Source: Thermogemmatispora onikobensis (GTDB taxonomy: Bacteria > Chloroflexota > Ktedonobacteria > Ktedonobacterales > Ktedonobacteraceae). From it: 64,000 nucleotides of DNA. Each line of letters starts with the position of its first letter. Position 1 is the stretch's first letter. The DNA is taken from NCBI RefSeq assembly GCF_001748285.1, contig NZ_BDGT01000018.1:1-64000 (forward strand), given 5' to 3'. The notes below the pieces were generated by a model that was not told the origin of the DNA, did not search any database, and was given only the letters and a program-made list of their open reading frames with translations. Position numbers and translations under genes: made by a program. Positions 37,491 to 45,923 of this stretch are shown here, piece by piece.

Positions 37491-40196
37491 ATGAGTACGT
37501 ATCACCTGTGTTCCGCGGAAAGGAAAAACATCGGCCTGCTGTCAACCAGAATTGGCCTCTTGCTTGGCGCGCTTCTCATCGCCTTACAGCTCCTGTGGCC
37601 TGTTGCTGCAGTCGCTGCTCCTGGAGGTGGGAGCGTCGACGTCGGGAAAAGTCAGGTGCTTGACCTGGTGGGGGCTGCAGTCGTTCGTTTGCTGGTGACC
37701 TATACTTCTGATCATGCGAGTGGTGGTCAGCTACCTCTCACACGGACCTCAGTGGGAAGCGAGCTGTCCGATGAGCCGGCCCCGCTGAGTCCGCCTGATG
37801 TTCAGTGCACAGGCTTGGGGGTGCTTGTCAGAAGCTGGCAGCCGCGGGGAGCAAATGACCTCAACGCCTGGGTCTTAACCGACGGAGACCTGGTGAGCAG
37901 GTTGCGCCTCTGTGGAAACAGTGGCAGCCTCCCGGGCCAATTAACCTCGATTGATATTTATAGCAGCTCAACCGGGCTGGGAACCCTGTTGACTCGCATT
38001 GCTTGTGCTGGCTTACCGCTGAGCTGCTCGAATCGTGGCCCGTTGTTCCCAGAGGGTGGCAGTAGTTGCCCGATAGCACTCGATAATTGTGCTCATACTC
38101 TCGTGCTTGTTCCTTTCCATAGCGCCTATGCTCTCCCTTCTGCCGACCTGGCATCGCTCTCCTCGGGGGAGCAGACAACGACCTTTGGACTGGAGCTTAC
38201 TGACGCCAGCGGCGCCCTGCCTGCTCAGGCCAGCCAGGCGCCAAACTTTCTCACTCCCGAGCTGATTGGGGGCCAGGAGCGACCTGTAAACACCGCCACC
38301 TCGACACCTGGTGAGCCGCAGGAGGGGGGGACGCCAATCGTTAATCAGGCTGGGCAGGTCGTTGGCTTGCAGCTTCTCAGCGGCGAGGCCAGCGACGCCA
38401 GTCAAGTGCGTGCTCTCCTCAACAGCTTCAACCTGCTAGAGGCGCCCGCTAATCCGCTCCTTGCTCACTGGCGAGCTGGCATCCAGGACTATTATCGTGG
38501 CCAGTATCAGCAGGCCAAAGGGGAGTTTCAGCAAACCCTCACGCTCAGCCAAAACCAGCTGCGAGGGGCCCAGCAATTCCTCCAGCTCATCAACCAGCGT
38601 CTGCAGACTCCAACAAGTAGTCAGGCCCAGCCGCAGGGGGCAGGCAGCGAGGTCGGTTTCGCGGGGCTCCCGCTGCTTGTCTGGGGAGGCATCGTCGGCT
38701 TGCTCCTCCTGGTAGTCATTCTGCTGTTGATCACTCTCACGGTGGGGCGCGTCAAGAGGCGCAAGGAGCTGGAGCGCTTCCGCAAAGAAGAGGAAGAAGC
38801 CAAGCGCCAGGCAGATCTGGAAGCGGAGCGTCAACGGCAGCGGGTCAGAACTCTCCAGGCGCAGCCGCAGCCGCAAGCCGCAGTTCCTGCAGCGAGACCC
38901 CAACAGAGCCAGCTGGAGAGGGAAGAAAGAGCGGTGGCCTCGGCGTCGACAGCTGGAGCCGCGGCCCTGCTGCAATGTCCGCGCTGTAAGCAGCAGGTCA
39001 GTCGTGGTGTCGAATATTGCCCCTCATGTGGTGTGTTGCTCTCACCATCGACCTCGGGCCTGCGCCTCCGTGCGCTCGTGCCGCCCGAGGCTGCGGCTCC
39101 TCAGCCAGCAGCACCCATGCCGGGGACAGAGGCGCCGACCGAGAACGAGATGCCGGCGGCGGCTTTCTCGACGTCCCCTTCCCCTGCTCAATCCGCCTCG
39201 GTGACCCCGCTCAGCGATCAACCCACCTTTGTCTTGCCCCCACTCAGCGATCAACCAACGCAAGCGATCGCTGCCCCTGCCGCTTCGAGGTCAGAGGGCA
39301 AAACTCAGGTCATAAGAGGAAGACAGCGGATGAAGAGCCTTCAGCTGGTGGTTGGTCATCGCACTGATCCAGGCATTAAACGGCGCCATAAGCCGAATGA
39401 GGACAGTCTGCTGGCCATTCTTGGGGGGCGGCAACTCGGCGGTGGGCAGGTGCAGCCCTGGGGCCTCTTCGTTGTGGCTGACGGCATGGGGGGCCATGCC
39501 AATGGACAGGATGCCAGCCGCCTGGCCATTCAAACGATTGTCGACTACGTACTCCCTTCGCTCCTACGCGGGCACGAGCTGAGTAGCAATGACTACCAGC
39601 GCCTCCTGGTAGAGGGAGTGCAGTCGGCCAATCAGGCTGTTCACGAGCAGAACCAGCGCGAGCATGCCGACATGGGAACCACCATGACCACAGCTTTGAT
39701 TGTCGGCTCCGTGGCCTATGTTGCCAATGTAGGTGATAGCCGCACCTATCTCTATCGAGAGGGTGGAGGCCTCAAGAAGGTCACACAAGATCATTCGGTA
39801 GTTGCCAGCCTGGTAGAAGCAGGCATTATCAAACCAGAGGATATCTACACCCATCCGAAGCGCAATCAGATCTATCGGAGCTTAGGCGAAAAGCCAATCG
39901 TCGAGGTCGATCCTTTCCGCGAGGAGCTGCTGCCTGGCGATAAACTCTTGCTCTGCTCCGATGGTCTCTGGGATATGACTCGTGATCCCTACATTGAGTC
40001 TGTGCTGCGCAAGTCCGCTGATCCTCAACAGCTCGTTAACGATCTGGTGCAGCTCGCGCTCGATGGTGGCGGAGAGGATAACATTTCCGTCATTGTCGTC
40101 CAGCTCGTCGAAAGTACACGCGCGAAAGGCTCGACAGTCCTGCAAGTCCTTGCTCAGCCGGATCAGTTTGCTCTACCTACCTTGCCACAGAGCTGA
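37491..40196 (+). CDS. transmembrane PP2C protein phosphatase with pseudoprotease-like outer domain and zinc ribbon
   Basis: From N to C: a signal-anchor (IGLLLGALLIALQLLWPVAAVAAP); an outer domain of about 330 residues resembling a trypsin/HtrA fold, with GLGVLVRSW, WVLTDGDLV where active proteases have TNAHVV, and EGGTPIVNQAGQVVGLQ where they have GNSGGPLVN; a helical repeat; a membrane helix (LLVWGGIVGLLLLVVILLLI); a charged coiled coil; a zinc ribbon CPRCK/CPSCG; and a PP2C phosphatase with NEDSLL, VVADGMGGHANG, ANVGDSRTYLY, LLCSDGLWDM and GGEDNISVIVV, all metal ligands present. The ATG at 37491 has AGGGAG upstream; ATG 37428, overlapping the kinase stop, is the alternative. It should reverse the partner kinase in response to an outside signal (inference). 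Confidence 0.88.
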   Translation: MSTYHLCSAERKNIGLLSTRIGLLLGALLIALQLLWPVAAVAAPGGGSVDVGKSQVLDLVGAAVVRLLVTYTSDHASGGQLPLTRTSVGSELSDEPAPLSPPDVQCTGLGVLVRSWQPRGANDLNAWVLTDGDLVSRLRLCGNSGSLPGQLTSIDIYSSSTGLGTLLTRIACAGLPLSCSNRGPLFPEGGSSCPIALDNCAHTLVLVPFHSAYALPSADLASLSSGEQTTTFGLELTDASGALPAQASQAPNFLTPELIGGQERPVNTATSTPGEPQEGGTPIVNQAGQVVGLQLLSGEASDASQVRALLNSFNLLEAPANPLLAHWRAGIQDYYRGQYQQAKGEFQQTLTLSQNQLRGAQQFLQLINQRLQTPTSSQAQPQGAGSEVGFAGLPLLVWGGIVGLLLLVVILLLITLTVGRVKRRKELERFRKEEEEAKRQADLEAERQRQRVRTLQAQPQPQAAVPAARPQQSQLEREERAVASASTAGAAALLQCPRCKQQVSRGVEYCPSCGVLLSPSTSGLRLRALVPPEAAAPQPAAPMPGTEAPTENEMPAAAFSTSPSPAQSASVTPLSDQPTFVLPPLSDQPTQAIAAPAASRSEGKTQVIRGRQRMKSLQLVVGHRTDPGIKRRHKPNEDSLLAILGGRQLGGGQVQPWGLFVVADGMGGHANGQDASRLAIQTIVDYVLPSLLRGHELSSNDYQRLLVEGVQSANQAVHEQNQREHADMGTTMTTALIVGSVAYVANVGDSRTYLYREGGGLKKVTQDHSVVASLVEAGIIKPEDIYTHPKRNQIYRSLGEKPIVEVDPFREELLPGDKLLLCSDGLWDMTRDPYIESVLRKSADPQQLVNDLVQLALDGGGEDNISVIVVQLVESTRAKGSTVLQVLAQPDQFALPTLPQS

Positions 40197-40230
40197 CACC
40201 GCAGCAGCACGGCGGCGATCGAAAGCAGCA

Positions 40231-40256
40231 GAGGCGAGCAGAGGCGAGCAGAGGCG
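40231..40256 (+). repeat. short tandem repeat GAGGCGAGCA
   Basis: Two full copies and one partial copy of a 10-base unit between the phosphatase stop and its terminator hairpin. No function evident. Confidence 0.7.
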
Positions 40257-40291
40257 CGCCAGGAGAAGCATCCTCCTGGCGCTTGCTTTTT
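40256..40291 (+). terminator. intrinsic terminator after the phosphatase gene
   Basis: Perfect 10-bp stem GCGCCAGGAG / CTCCTGGCGC (40256-40265, 40273-40282) with a seven-base loop, followed by TTGCTTTTT. It ends the kinase-phosphatase transcript and isolates the nuo operon. Confidence 0.85.
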
Positions 40292-40349
40292 GGGTCGGGG
40301 AGTGGTCCGGTTCTGCCAGGCCAGAGAGGGGTAGAGTCAGCCGGTCAGT

Positions 40350-40378
40350 TTGTCGCCTGTTCAACCCTGTGCTATAAT
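40350..40378 (+). promoter_or_regulatory. promoter of the nuo cluster
   Basis: TTGTCG (40350-40355), 17-base spacer, TATAAT (40373-40378) with TGC directly before it. The nuoA GTG lies 66 bases downstream of the -10. Confidence 0.65.
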
Positions 40379-40443
40379 CTTTGCAGCATCTTCTGACCCT
40401 CTTTTCCTTTGTAAACAAGGGTCCGACAGCTGGAGGAAGGCGT

Positions 40444-40812
40444 GTGTCACTAACTACCAGTACTGGTTATCTTTATGCCGCGATTCTGCTGGCCGCTGGC
40501 TTCACCTTTGTCTTGATCACAATGACGGTCGCGAATCTGCTGGCTCCCAGACGTAGGACAGCAGAAAAGCTGCAGACCTATGAGTCGGGCGAGGTGCCGA
40601 TCGGTTCGGCCTGGGTCCAGTATCCGCTGGGATTCTACATCTTTGCCTTGCTCTTCGTTGCCTTCGATGTCGATATTGTCTTTATTGTCACCTGGGCTGT
40701 CCTTTTCAAAAGCCTGAGTATCTTTGGCTTTTTTGAGATACTCTTCTTTATTATTGTACTTGCGCTCGGTCTGGTCTATGCCTGGCGCAAGGGAGTGATC
40801 CGATGGATATAG
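40444..40812 (+). CDS. nuoA: NADH-quinone oxidoreductase subunit A
   Basis: Small membrane subunit of respiratory complex I. Three membrane helices are visible, with the invariant YESGEVPIGSAWVQYPLGFYIFALLFVAFDVDIVFI loop and second helix (conserved ESG, Gln and FDV-acid). The GTG start is preceded by GGAGGAAGG and gives 122 residues, the normal size; the frame open from 40381 includes the promoter side and is not credible. It overlaps nuoC by 10 bases; nuoB, which normally sits between A and C, is absent. Confidence 0.94.
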   Translation: MSLTTSTGYLYAAILLAAGFTFVLITMTVANLLAPRRRTAEKLQTYESGEVPIGSAWVQYPLGFYIFALLFVAFDVDIVFIVTWAVLFKSLSIFGFFEILFFIIVLALGLVYAWRKGVIRWI

Positions 40813-41528
40813 TACCGCGTGTTTCGCAGATTCCGAGCGCCTCCGACTATAGTGACGAGCTAAACGAGCTTGCGCGCGACCTGGCGCCGCTAGCGCAGAT
40901 CACCGGTCAGCCGGTGGTGTCGCGGGTGATGAAAGGCAATTATCTGGGCATCGAGGTTGATCGCGCCCATCTGGTGGCTGTCTGTCGCTTTCTCCGCGAT
41001 CAGCTTGGCTTTGACCTGCTCAGCTGCGTTTCCGGGGTTGACATGCTTGACCATCTGGAAACGGTCTATCATTTGCGTTCGACCACGCGCGGCTCGCTCT
41101 TGCAGATCAAAGTGCGCCTGGAGGCCGAGAACCCGGAGGTGGATAGCGTAGTTTCGGTCTGGCCGACGGCGAACTGGCTGGAGCGGGAGACCTACGATCT
41201 GTTCGGCATCCGTTTTACGGGGCATCCCGATCTGCGGCGCATGTTGCTAGATGACGATTTTGAGGGGTACCCCCTGCTGAAGAGCTTCCATCAGGTGCCT
41301 CTGACGGTCAAACCGCCAGCCACGACCCAGGTTGATCCCAATATGGCGGTTGCTGGCCAGTATCAACAGCGTGGGGTCGAGCATGTGGTGCAGAAGAAGT
41401 TTGGCCAGGGCAAACTAGAGCGACTGCATCCAGGAACGCCAACCTTTGGCCATGCCTCCCATGCTCACGAGCACGAAGAGGAAGAAGGAGAGGCGCGTTC
41501 GAGTTCGACGGAGGGCCAGGCTCGCTAA
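40803..41528 (+). CDS. nuoC: NADH-quinone oxidoreductase subunit C
   Basis: Peripheral-arm subunit (30 kDa subunit) of complex I. The signature is ANWLERETYDLFGIRFTGHPDLRRMLLDDDFEGYPLLKSF. The N-terminal half, with VDRAHLVAVCRFLRDQLGFDLLSCVSGVDMLDH, is standard. The C terminus has an extra acidic, His-rich tail (HASHAHEHEEEEGEARSSS) that could bind metal or be disordered. It follows nuoA with a 10-base overlap and overlaps the next small gene by one base. Length 241 is somewhat above the usual because of the tail. Confidence 0.94.
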   Translation: MDIVPRVSQIPSASDYSDELNELARDLAPLAQITGQPVVSRVMKGNYLGIEVDRAHLVAVCRFLRDQLGFDLLSCVSGVDMLDHLETVYHLRSTTRGSLLQIKVRLEAENPEVDSVVSVWPTANWLERETYDLFGIRFTGHPDLRRMLLDDDFEGYPLLKSFHQVPLTVKPPATTQVDPNMAVAGQYQQRGVEHVVQKKFGQGKLERLHPGTPTFGHASHAHEHEEEEGEARSSSTEGQAR

Positions 41529-41866
41529 TGGCCAGCAGCAGGGGGAGCAGCAAAGGAACCAAAGCCAGAGCCTCAGCGAAGGCCGCCCGGCGCGCTGAGG
41601 AGGAGCAGCCTTCACAAGGGCCAAGCTCGGGGCGAGGGTTATCAGCGCAGCGGGAGCGACCGCTGCCTGCCCGCTCGCCGTCCGAGCTACGGAGCTTGCT
41701 CTGGTCTCTCTTTCTGGCGCTGGCCTTCTGGTGCCTGGCGATCATCTTTTATGTGAGCCTGGAGCGAGATCCGAACCGCGTTCTCTACGCTGCAATGGCG
41801 GCGCTCCTGGGACTGCTTTGGACTGTCAACTTCTGTCTCCGCCTCTCCCGAAGGCGAGGGCGCTGA
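41528..41866 (+). CDS. small two-helix membrane protein within the nuo cluster
   Basis: Not a recognised family. 112 residues: a basic, Ser/Ala-rich cytoplasmic N-terminus of about 55 residues, then two membrane helices (SLFLALAFWCLAIIFYVSL and YAAMAALLGLLWTVNFCL), ending SRRRGR. The start ATG overlaps the nuoC stop (TAATG), so it is translated with nuoC. Its size and place suggest either an accessory or assembly protein for this complex I, or an unrelated passenger; nothing in the sequence decides this. Confidence 0.7.
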   Translation: MASSRGSSKGTKARASAKAARRAEEEQPSQGPSSGRGLSAQRERPLPARSPSELRSLLWSLFLALAFWCLAIIFYVSLERDPNRVLYAAMAALLGLLWTVNFCLRLSRRRGR

Positions 41867-42139
41867 GGCGCTCGCCCGGTAGCTATCTAAAGCAAGGTTT
41901 GCCTCGCCCATCATCTGGGCCTGGTTGCTGCCCTGCCTGTCAAGCGGTCGGCCAGCCAGCTAGCAGCGAAAAACCAAGAGGGAAGAGTCATCCTGCTCTG
42001 AGTGGCTGGAGAGCTGCATCGAGGTTCAGGTACAGTGCAGTTAGTGGAGCGATACGTTGGCCAGGCTTGCTCACTGCGGACACTGAACACTGACTACCTC
42101 TACTACCTGCTGAGTGAGACAAAGAGCTGCGAGGAAGCT
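41867..42139 (+). other. gap between the small membrane gene and nuoD
   Basis: About 270 bases with no convincing gene. The nuoD frame is open upstream to 42002 but that extension has no family resemblance. Compact nuo operons rarely have such gaps. Confidence 0.4.
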
Positions 42140-43291
42140 ATGGCGACCAATCAAGGTGTGAATAGACCTCCTCTCGAAGGGGTTGCGCCCGGTGAGCTGC
42201 GCTCCGAGGAAATGATCCTGAACATGGGGCCGCAGCACCCGAGCACTCACGGCGTGCTCCGTCTTGTCCTCACCCTCGAAGGTGAGACGGTGGTGGATTG
42301 TACGCCGGTTATTGGCTACCTCCATCGGGGCATTGAGAAGATTCTGGAGAATCGCACGGTGATGGCCGGCATTCGCTATATGGACAATGCCGACTATCTC
42401 TCACCGATGCTCAACGAGACCGCCTATGTAGGGGCGGTCGAGCAGTTAATGGGTATTGAGCCGCCGCGCCGCGCCCAATACATTCGCCTGATCACCAATG
42501 AGCTGCAGCGCATCGCCAGCCATCTGGTGGCCATTGGCACCTATCTGCTCGACCTGGGTGCTTTTACGCCGATTCTATGGACCTTTCGCGATCGTGAAGG
42601 GATTCTCTCGCTCTTCGAGGCCCTGGGAGGAAGCCGCTTTAATGTCAACTACATGCGCGTGGGCGGCGTCCTCCATGATTTTCCCAAGGGCTGGCTTCAG
42701 CAGTGTGAAGCCTGGTGCAATCAGTTCGAAAAGAACCTGCAAGAGCTAGAGACCCTGATCACGGGAAACGAGATTTTCGAGGCGCGTACCCAGGGCGTTG
42801 GCTATGTTGATCCTCAGCAGGCCATTGCCTATGGACTGACTGGTCCCATGCTGCGCGCCAGTGGCGTGAATTGGGACCTGCGGGTCAATCGCCCCTATAT
42901 GGCCTATCGGGAAGTCAAGGTCAATCCCCAGGTGCGGCAGGAAGGTGACTGCTATGCGCGCTATCGGGTGCGTATGCAGGAGATGGCGGAGAGCCTGCGC
43001 CTGGTACGGGTGGCAATGGATCAGCTGCCGGGTGGCCCAATCTCGACGCGGACACCAATTGCGCTCCGTCCACCACGCGGCGAAACCTACTTTGCCATTG
43101 AGAGCAGCAAGGGCGAGCTGGGGATCTACTTTATCAGCAATGGCAGTGAGTACCCGTGGCGGGCCAAGATTCGTGGGCCTTCCTTTGTCAATCTTCAGAT
43201 TCTGCCCGAATTGCTGCGCGGCCACAAGATGAGCGATGTCGTGGCCATTCTGGGAAGCCTGGATATTGTGCTGGGAGAGGTCGATCGTTAA
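42140..43291 (+). CDS. nuoD: NADH-quinone oxidoreductase subunit D
   Basis: 49 kDa quinone-site subunit of complex I, related to the large subunit of NiFe hydrogenases. Hallmarks: LNMGPQHPSTHGVLRLVLTLEGE, GYLHRGIEKILENRT, RFNVNYMRVGGVLHDFP, GPMLRASGVNWDLR, and the C-terminal LRPPRGETYFAIESSKGELGIYFISNGS with PSFVNLQILPELLRGHKMSDVVAILGSLDIVLGEVDR. The ATG at 42140 (GAGGA just upstream) gives 383 residues, close to the family norm. It is separated from nuoC by a small gene and a gap and from nuoH by another 200-base gap. Confidence 0.95.
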   Translation: MATNQGVNRPPLEGVAPGELRSEEMILNMGPQHPSTHGVLRLVLTLEGETVVDCTPVIGYLHRGIEKILENRTVMAGIRYMDNADYLSPMLNETAYVGAVEQLMGIEPPRRAQYIRLITNELQRIASHLVAIGTYLLDLGAFTPILWTFRDREGILSLFEALGGSRFNVNYMRVGGVLHDFPKGWLQQCEAWCNQFEKNLQELETLITGNEIFEARTQGVGYVDPQQAIAYGLTGPMLRASGVNWDLRVNRPYMAYREVKVNPQVRQEGDCYARYRVRMQEMAESLRLVRVAMDQLPGGPISTRTPIALRPPRGETYFAIESSKGELGIYFISNGSEYPWRAKIRGPSFVNLQILPELLRGHKMSDVVAILGSLDIVLGEVDR

Positions 43292-43491
43292 CGCGCGCGG
43301 GCAAGGCCATAAGCCGCTCTTCTCGCGAGGCAAGAGCTGCCAGCTGTTCAAACGCTTGCTGGCTCCAGGCTGGGCAATCGCTCCTGCCTGGCAGCGGTGA
43401 CCACGGCTGGTAGCCTGCTCTGAAGAAAGAAGGGTGCGCGTGTCTTGCTTGTAAGCCCGCTGATGCAAGGTAAGAGAGTGGAGTGTATCCT

Positions 43492-44886
43492 ATGTCCGGT
43501 GGAGTTGTATTAGCCGAAGTCTGGTGGGAGCAGCTCCTCCACGGCATCCTTTCTTGGGAGTTTCTCCAGTTCGTGGTGGCGTTTGTTTCCATCTTTGGCT
43601 TCGTGTTGACAAGTGCAGTGATTCTGATCCTGGCCGAGCGCAAGGTCATGGCCTGGATGCAGGATCGCTATGGCCCATTGCACACGGGACCCTGGGGCTT
43701 GTTGCAGACAGTGGCCGATGTGGGCAAATTGCTGCTTAAGGAAGATATTCATGCTGGCAAAATCGATAAGGCTGTTTTTATCCTGGCCCCTTCGGTCTTT
43801 CTCGCCCCGGTGATTGCCTCGTTTGCCGTGCTGCCCTTCTCGCCCTATATTAGCCTGCCAGGGGGGCCGTTGGCGACGGGCATTGTCTACTTGATCGCTA
43901 TGAGCTCGCTCGATGTGGTGGGCGTGGTCATGGCAGGCTGGGGTTCGAACAACAAGTATGCCCTCATTGGGGGCCTGCGCTCTGCGGCCCAGATGATCTC
44001 TTACGAGCTACCGCTCGTTCTCTCTCTGGTCAGCATTGTGATGCTGACGAGCATCCTGCTTGACAACGGCCTCGGCACCATCGCTATCAAGGACATTATG
44101 AATCTCCAGATGGCGCAGAGTTGGCCGGGCAAGGGCAACCCAGTCTGGGACTTCATCTTCGAGGGCTTCACCCCCTGGGCCTGGTTTATTCTGGTGCAGC
44201 CGTTGCTCCTTTTGATCTACTATACCTGTGGATTGGCCGAGACGAACCGCTCGCCTTTTGATCTGCCCGAGGCCGAATCGGAGCTGGTGGCCGGCTACCT
44301 CACTGAGTATAGCGGCATGCGCTGGGCGCTCTTCTACCTCGGCGAGTATGGCAACATGACCATTGTCTCAGCGATCACGGCCATGCTCTTCCTTGGTGGC
44401 TGGTCGGGTCCGGGCGTGGCCTTCCTGACGGCTCCCGGTATGGCCATTGGCTGGCAAGTCCTGGGCAATCTGCTGGCGCTCTTCTACTTTATCCTCAAGA
44501 TCTACCTGCTCTGTGGCGTCTTCATCTGGGTGCGGACGACTCTGCCGCGCCTGCGCGCCGATCAGCTGATGCAGTTTGCCTGGCTGATTCTGATCCCCAC
44601 GACCCTGGTCAACATTGTCCTGACTGGGGCGCTCTATCTGGTTCTGAACGCTCTGGGGGCCTCGAACCTGGTCTTCCTGATCGTCCTGGGGGTCGTCAAC
44701 TGGCTGATGCTCTTTGGCTTCTTCTGGGTGGTCAGCCGGGCGACGACAGCCTCGACGCGACGTGCGGTGGCGCCAGCCATTCGCGCTCGCCAGCGCCTGG
44801 CGGCCCTTACGACGACTCCCGTCGCACCCCAGCTCCCTGAGCCAGAGCGAGCCGGCGTGACCGGCGCCGCCGGCGGCGGCAGGTAA
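43492..44886 (+). CDS. nuoH: NADH-quinone oxidoreductase subunit H
   Basis: Membrane subunit next to the quinone chamber of complex I, eight or more helices. Conserved elements: LAERKVMAWMQDRYGPLHTGPWGLLQTVADVGKLLLKED, AAQMISYELPLVLSLV, CGLAETNRSPFDLPEAESELVAGYLTEYSGMRWALFYLGEYGNM and TTLPRLRADQLMQFAWLILIP. The C terminus has an extra 50-residue tail rich in Ala, Thr and Pro. The ATG at 43492 has GTGGAG eight bases upstream. It is the last nuo gene here; nuoB, E-G and I-N are not in the window. Confidence 0.95.
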   Translation: MSGGVVLAEVWWEQLLHGILSWEFLQFVVAFVSIFGFVLTSAVILILAERKVMAWMQDRYGPLHTGPWGLLQTVADVGKLLLKEDIHAGKIDKAVFILAPSVFLAPVIASFAVLPFSPYISLPGGPLATGIVYLIAMSSLDVVGVVMAGWGSNNKYALIGGLRSAAQMISYELPLVLSLVSIVMLTSILLDNGLGTIAIKDIMNLQMAQSWPGKGNPVWDFIFEGFTPWAWFILVQPLLLLIYYTCGLAETNRSPFDLPEAESELVAGYLTEYSGMRWALFYLGEYGNMTIVSAITAMLFLGGWSGPGVAFLTAPGMAIGWQVLGNLLALFYFILKIYLLCGVFIWVRTTLPRLRADQLMQFAWLILIPTTLVNIVLTGALYLVLNALGASNLVFLIVLGVVNWLMLFGFFWVVSRATTASTRRAVAPAIRARQRLAALTTTPVAPQLPEPERAGVTGAAGGGR

Positions 44887-44991
44887 AGTTCGCTCAGCAG
44901 TAGTCAGTGAGATACCATCGGGCGCTGGAAGAGGCTTCAGTCAAGAGGGTTGCGACTGGCGGATGATTGCTACTGGTTCGGCCTGCTGCTA

Positions 44992-45012
44992 CTGCTGCTG
45001 CTGCTGCTGCTG
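44992..45012 (+). repeat. CTG trinucleotide repeat, seven copies
   Basis: Seven perfect CTG units in the gap after nuoH, preceded by further imperfect copies. A small open frame through it would encode a run of cysteines (positions 44963-45154) but shows no ribosome site or family match, so I treat it as non-coding. Confidence 0.8.
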
Positions 45013-45049
45013 CGCCAGGCCGGTATCTCTCCAAGAGAGCGGCATGATC

Positions 45050-45102
45050 AAGAAAGGGCAGGAGCCTGTCAGAGCCGACGCGGCTAGACAGGCATCCTGC
45101 CC
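45050..45102 (-). terminator. terminator of the murI-PAP2 operon
   Basis: A long, slightly bulged hairpin: GGGCAGGA (45056-45063) with TCCTGCCC (45095-45102), GCCTGTC with GACAGGC inside, and AGCC/GGCT at the tip. On the minus strand it is followed by TTTCTT. It is 140 bases after the minus-strand operon and may also stop nuo transcripts from the other side. Confidence 0.7.
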
Positions 45103-45245
45103 TGCTCATCAGGGCCCGTGTTCTTGCTTGCCTCTCCCGCCGGGATGCCCTTAACCTATCCTGGTGTCCTGCTTTTCTCCCTCCCCCATTCTCCCCTGAA
45201 AAGAGGCCGCTCAGGCGAGCCGAAGGGCAGGCAAGTGGCTCCTTC

Positions 45246-45923
45246 CTAGAAACCCCGCAGCTTAAGAATGACAGTGGTGAGCAGGATGTTCAGGAGAGCG
45301 CCGAGGGTCACCTGGGCCACCGTATGCCGGCGTAAGACCACCCGTGACCAGCTTACCAGAATGAGCAGCAGGAAAAGCGGCAGCATCACTGAGCCGTACA
45401 TGGCGGTCAGCAGGGTTGCAGCACTGGCCATTGAGGAGGCATGAACGCTGATTTTCCACCAGAGTGTAATGAAGAGCATCACGATGCTGCTTGCGATGGT
45501 AATGATCAGCAGCGTCATCAAGTTATAGGGGCCGTGGAGAGTTTGCAAGACAAAGAGGCCAACGGTGGCGGAAGAGATAGAGAAGACATAAGGGCCCATG
45601 CGCTCGGAACGGCGTGTGATCTCCAGATCGGAGAGCCGACCAGTGTGAACGCCGATGGCGATATAGAGCAGGGGACCCAGGCTTAGGAAAAAAAGAGCGA
45701 TAAAGGCGCAAGCCAGTGCATGGCGCGGGTCGGCGCTATGGTAAAGTGCTACTAGTGTTACCAGTGGCAAAGAGATAGAAAAAGGCGCAAGGATATTGGA
45801 AACATGACGCGCAATCCGTAGACGCAAAGACTCGCTATCAATCATACCAAATTCACCAGGTTGAGGGCCGGCGGCGTCTTCTTTGAGTACCTGAGTCAGA
45901 CGGCGGCTATTCATCACGATCAC
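45246..45923 (-). CDS. PAP2-superfamily-like integral membrane protein
   Basis: Five or six membrane helices, 225 residues. Two segments recall the PAP2 acid phosphatase active site: VHASSMASAATLL (motif 2, His present) and SWSRVVLRRHTVAQVTLGALL (motif 3, Ser-Arg and His present, with Gln where Asp is usual). Motif 1 may be LEITRRSERMGPY. With one active-site acid changed, activity on lipid phosphates or pyrophosphates is plausible but uncertain. The GTG start overlaps the glutamate racemase stop (GTGA), so it is made with a peptidoglycan enzyme; undecaprenyl-phosphate recycling would fit. An ATG nine bases later is an alternative start. Confidence 0.68.
   Translation of the reverse strand: MIVMNSRRLTQVLKEDAAGPQPGEFGMIDSESLRLRIARHVSNILAPFSISLPLVTLVALYHSADPRHALACAFIALFFLSLGPLLYIAIGVHTGRLSDLEITRRSERMGPYVFSISSATVGLFVLQTLHGPYNLMTLLIITIASSIVMLFITLWWKISVHASSMASAATLLTAMYGSVMLPLFLLLILVSWSRVVLRRHTVAQVTLGALLNILLTTVILKLRGF

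Noticed and set aside
44963-45154. 63-codon polycysteine frame
   Set aside because: Explained by the CTG repeat; no ribosome site and rest of the frame lacks protein-like composition.
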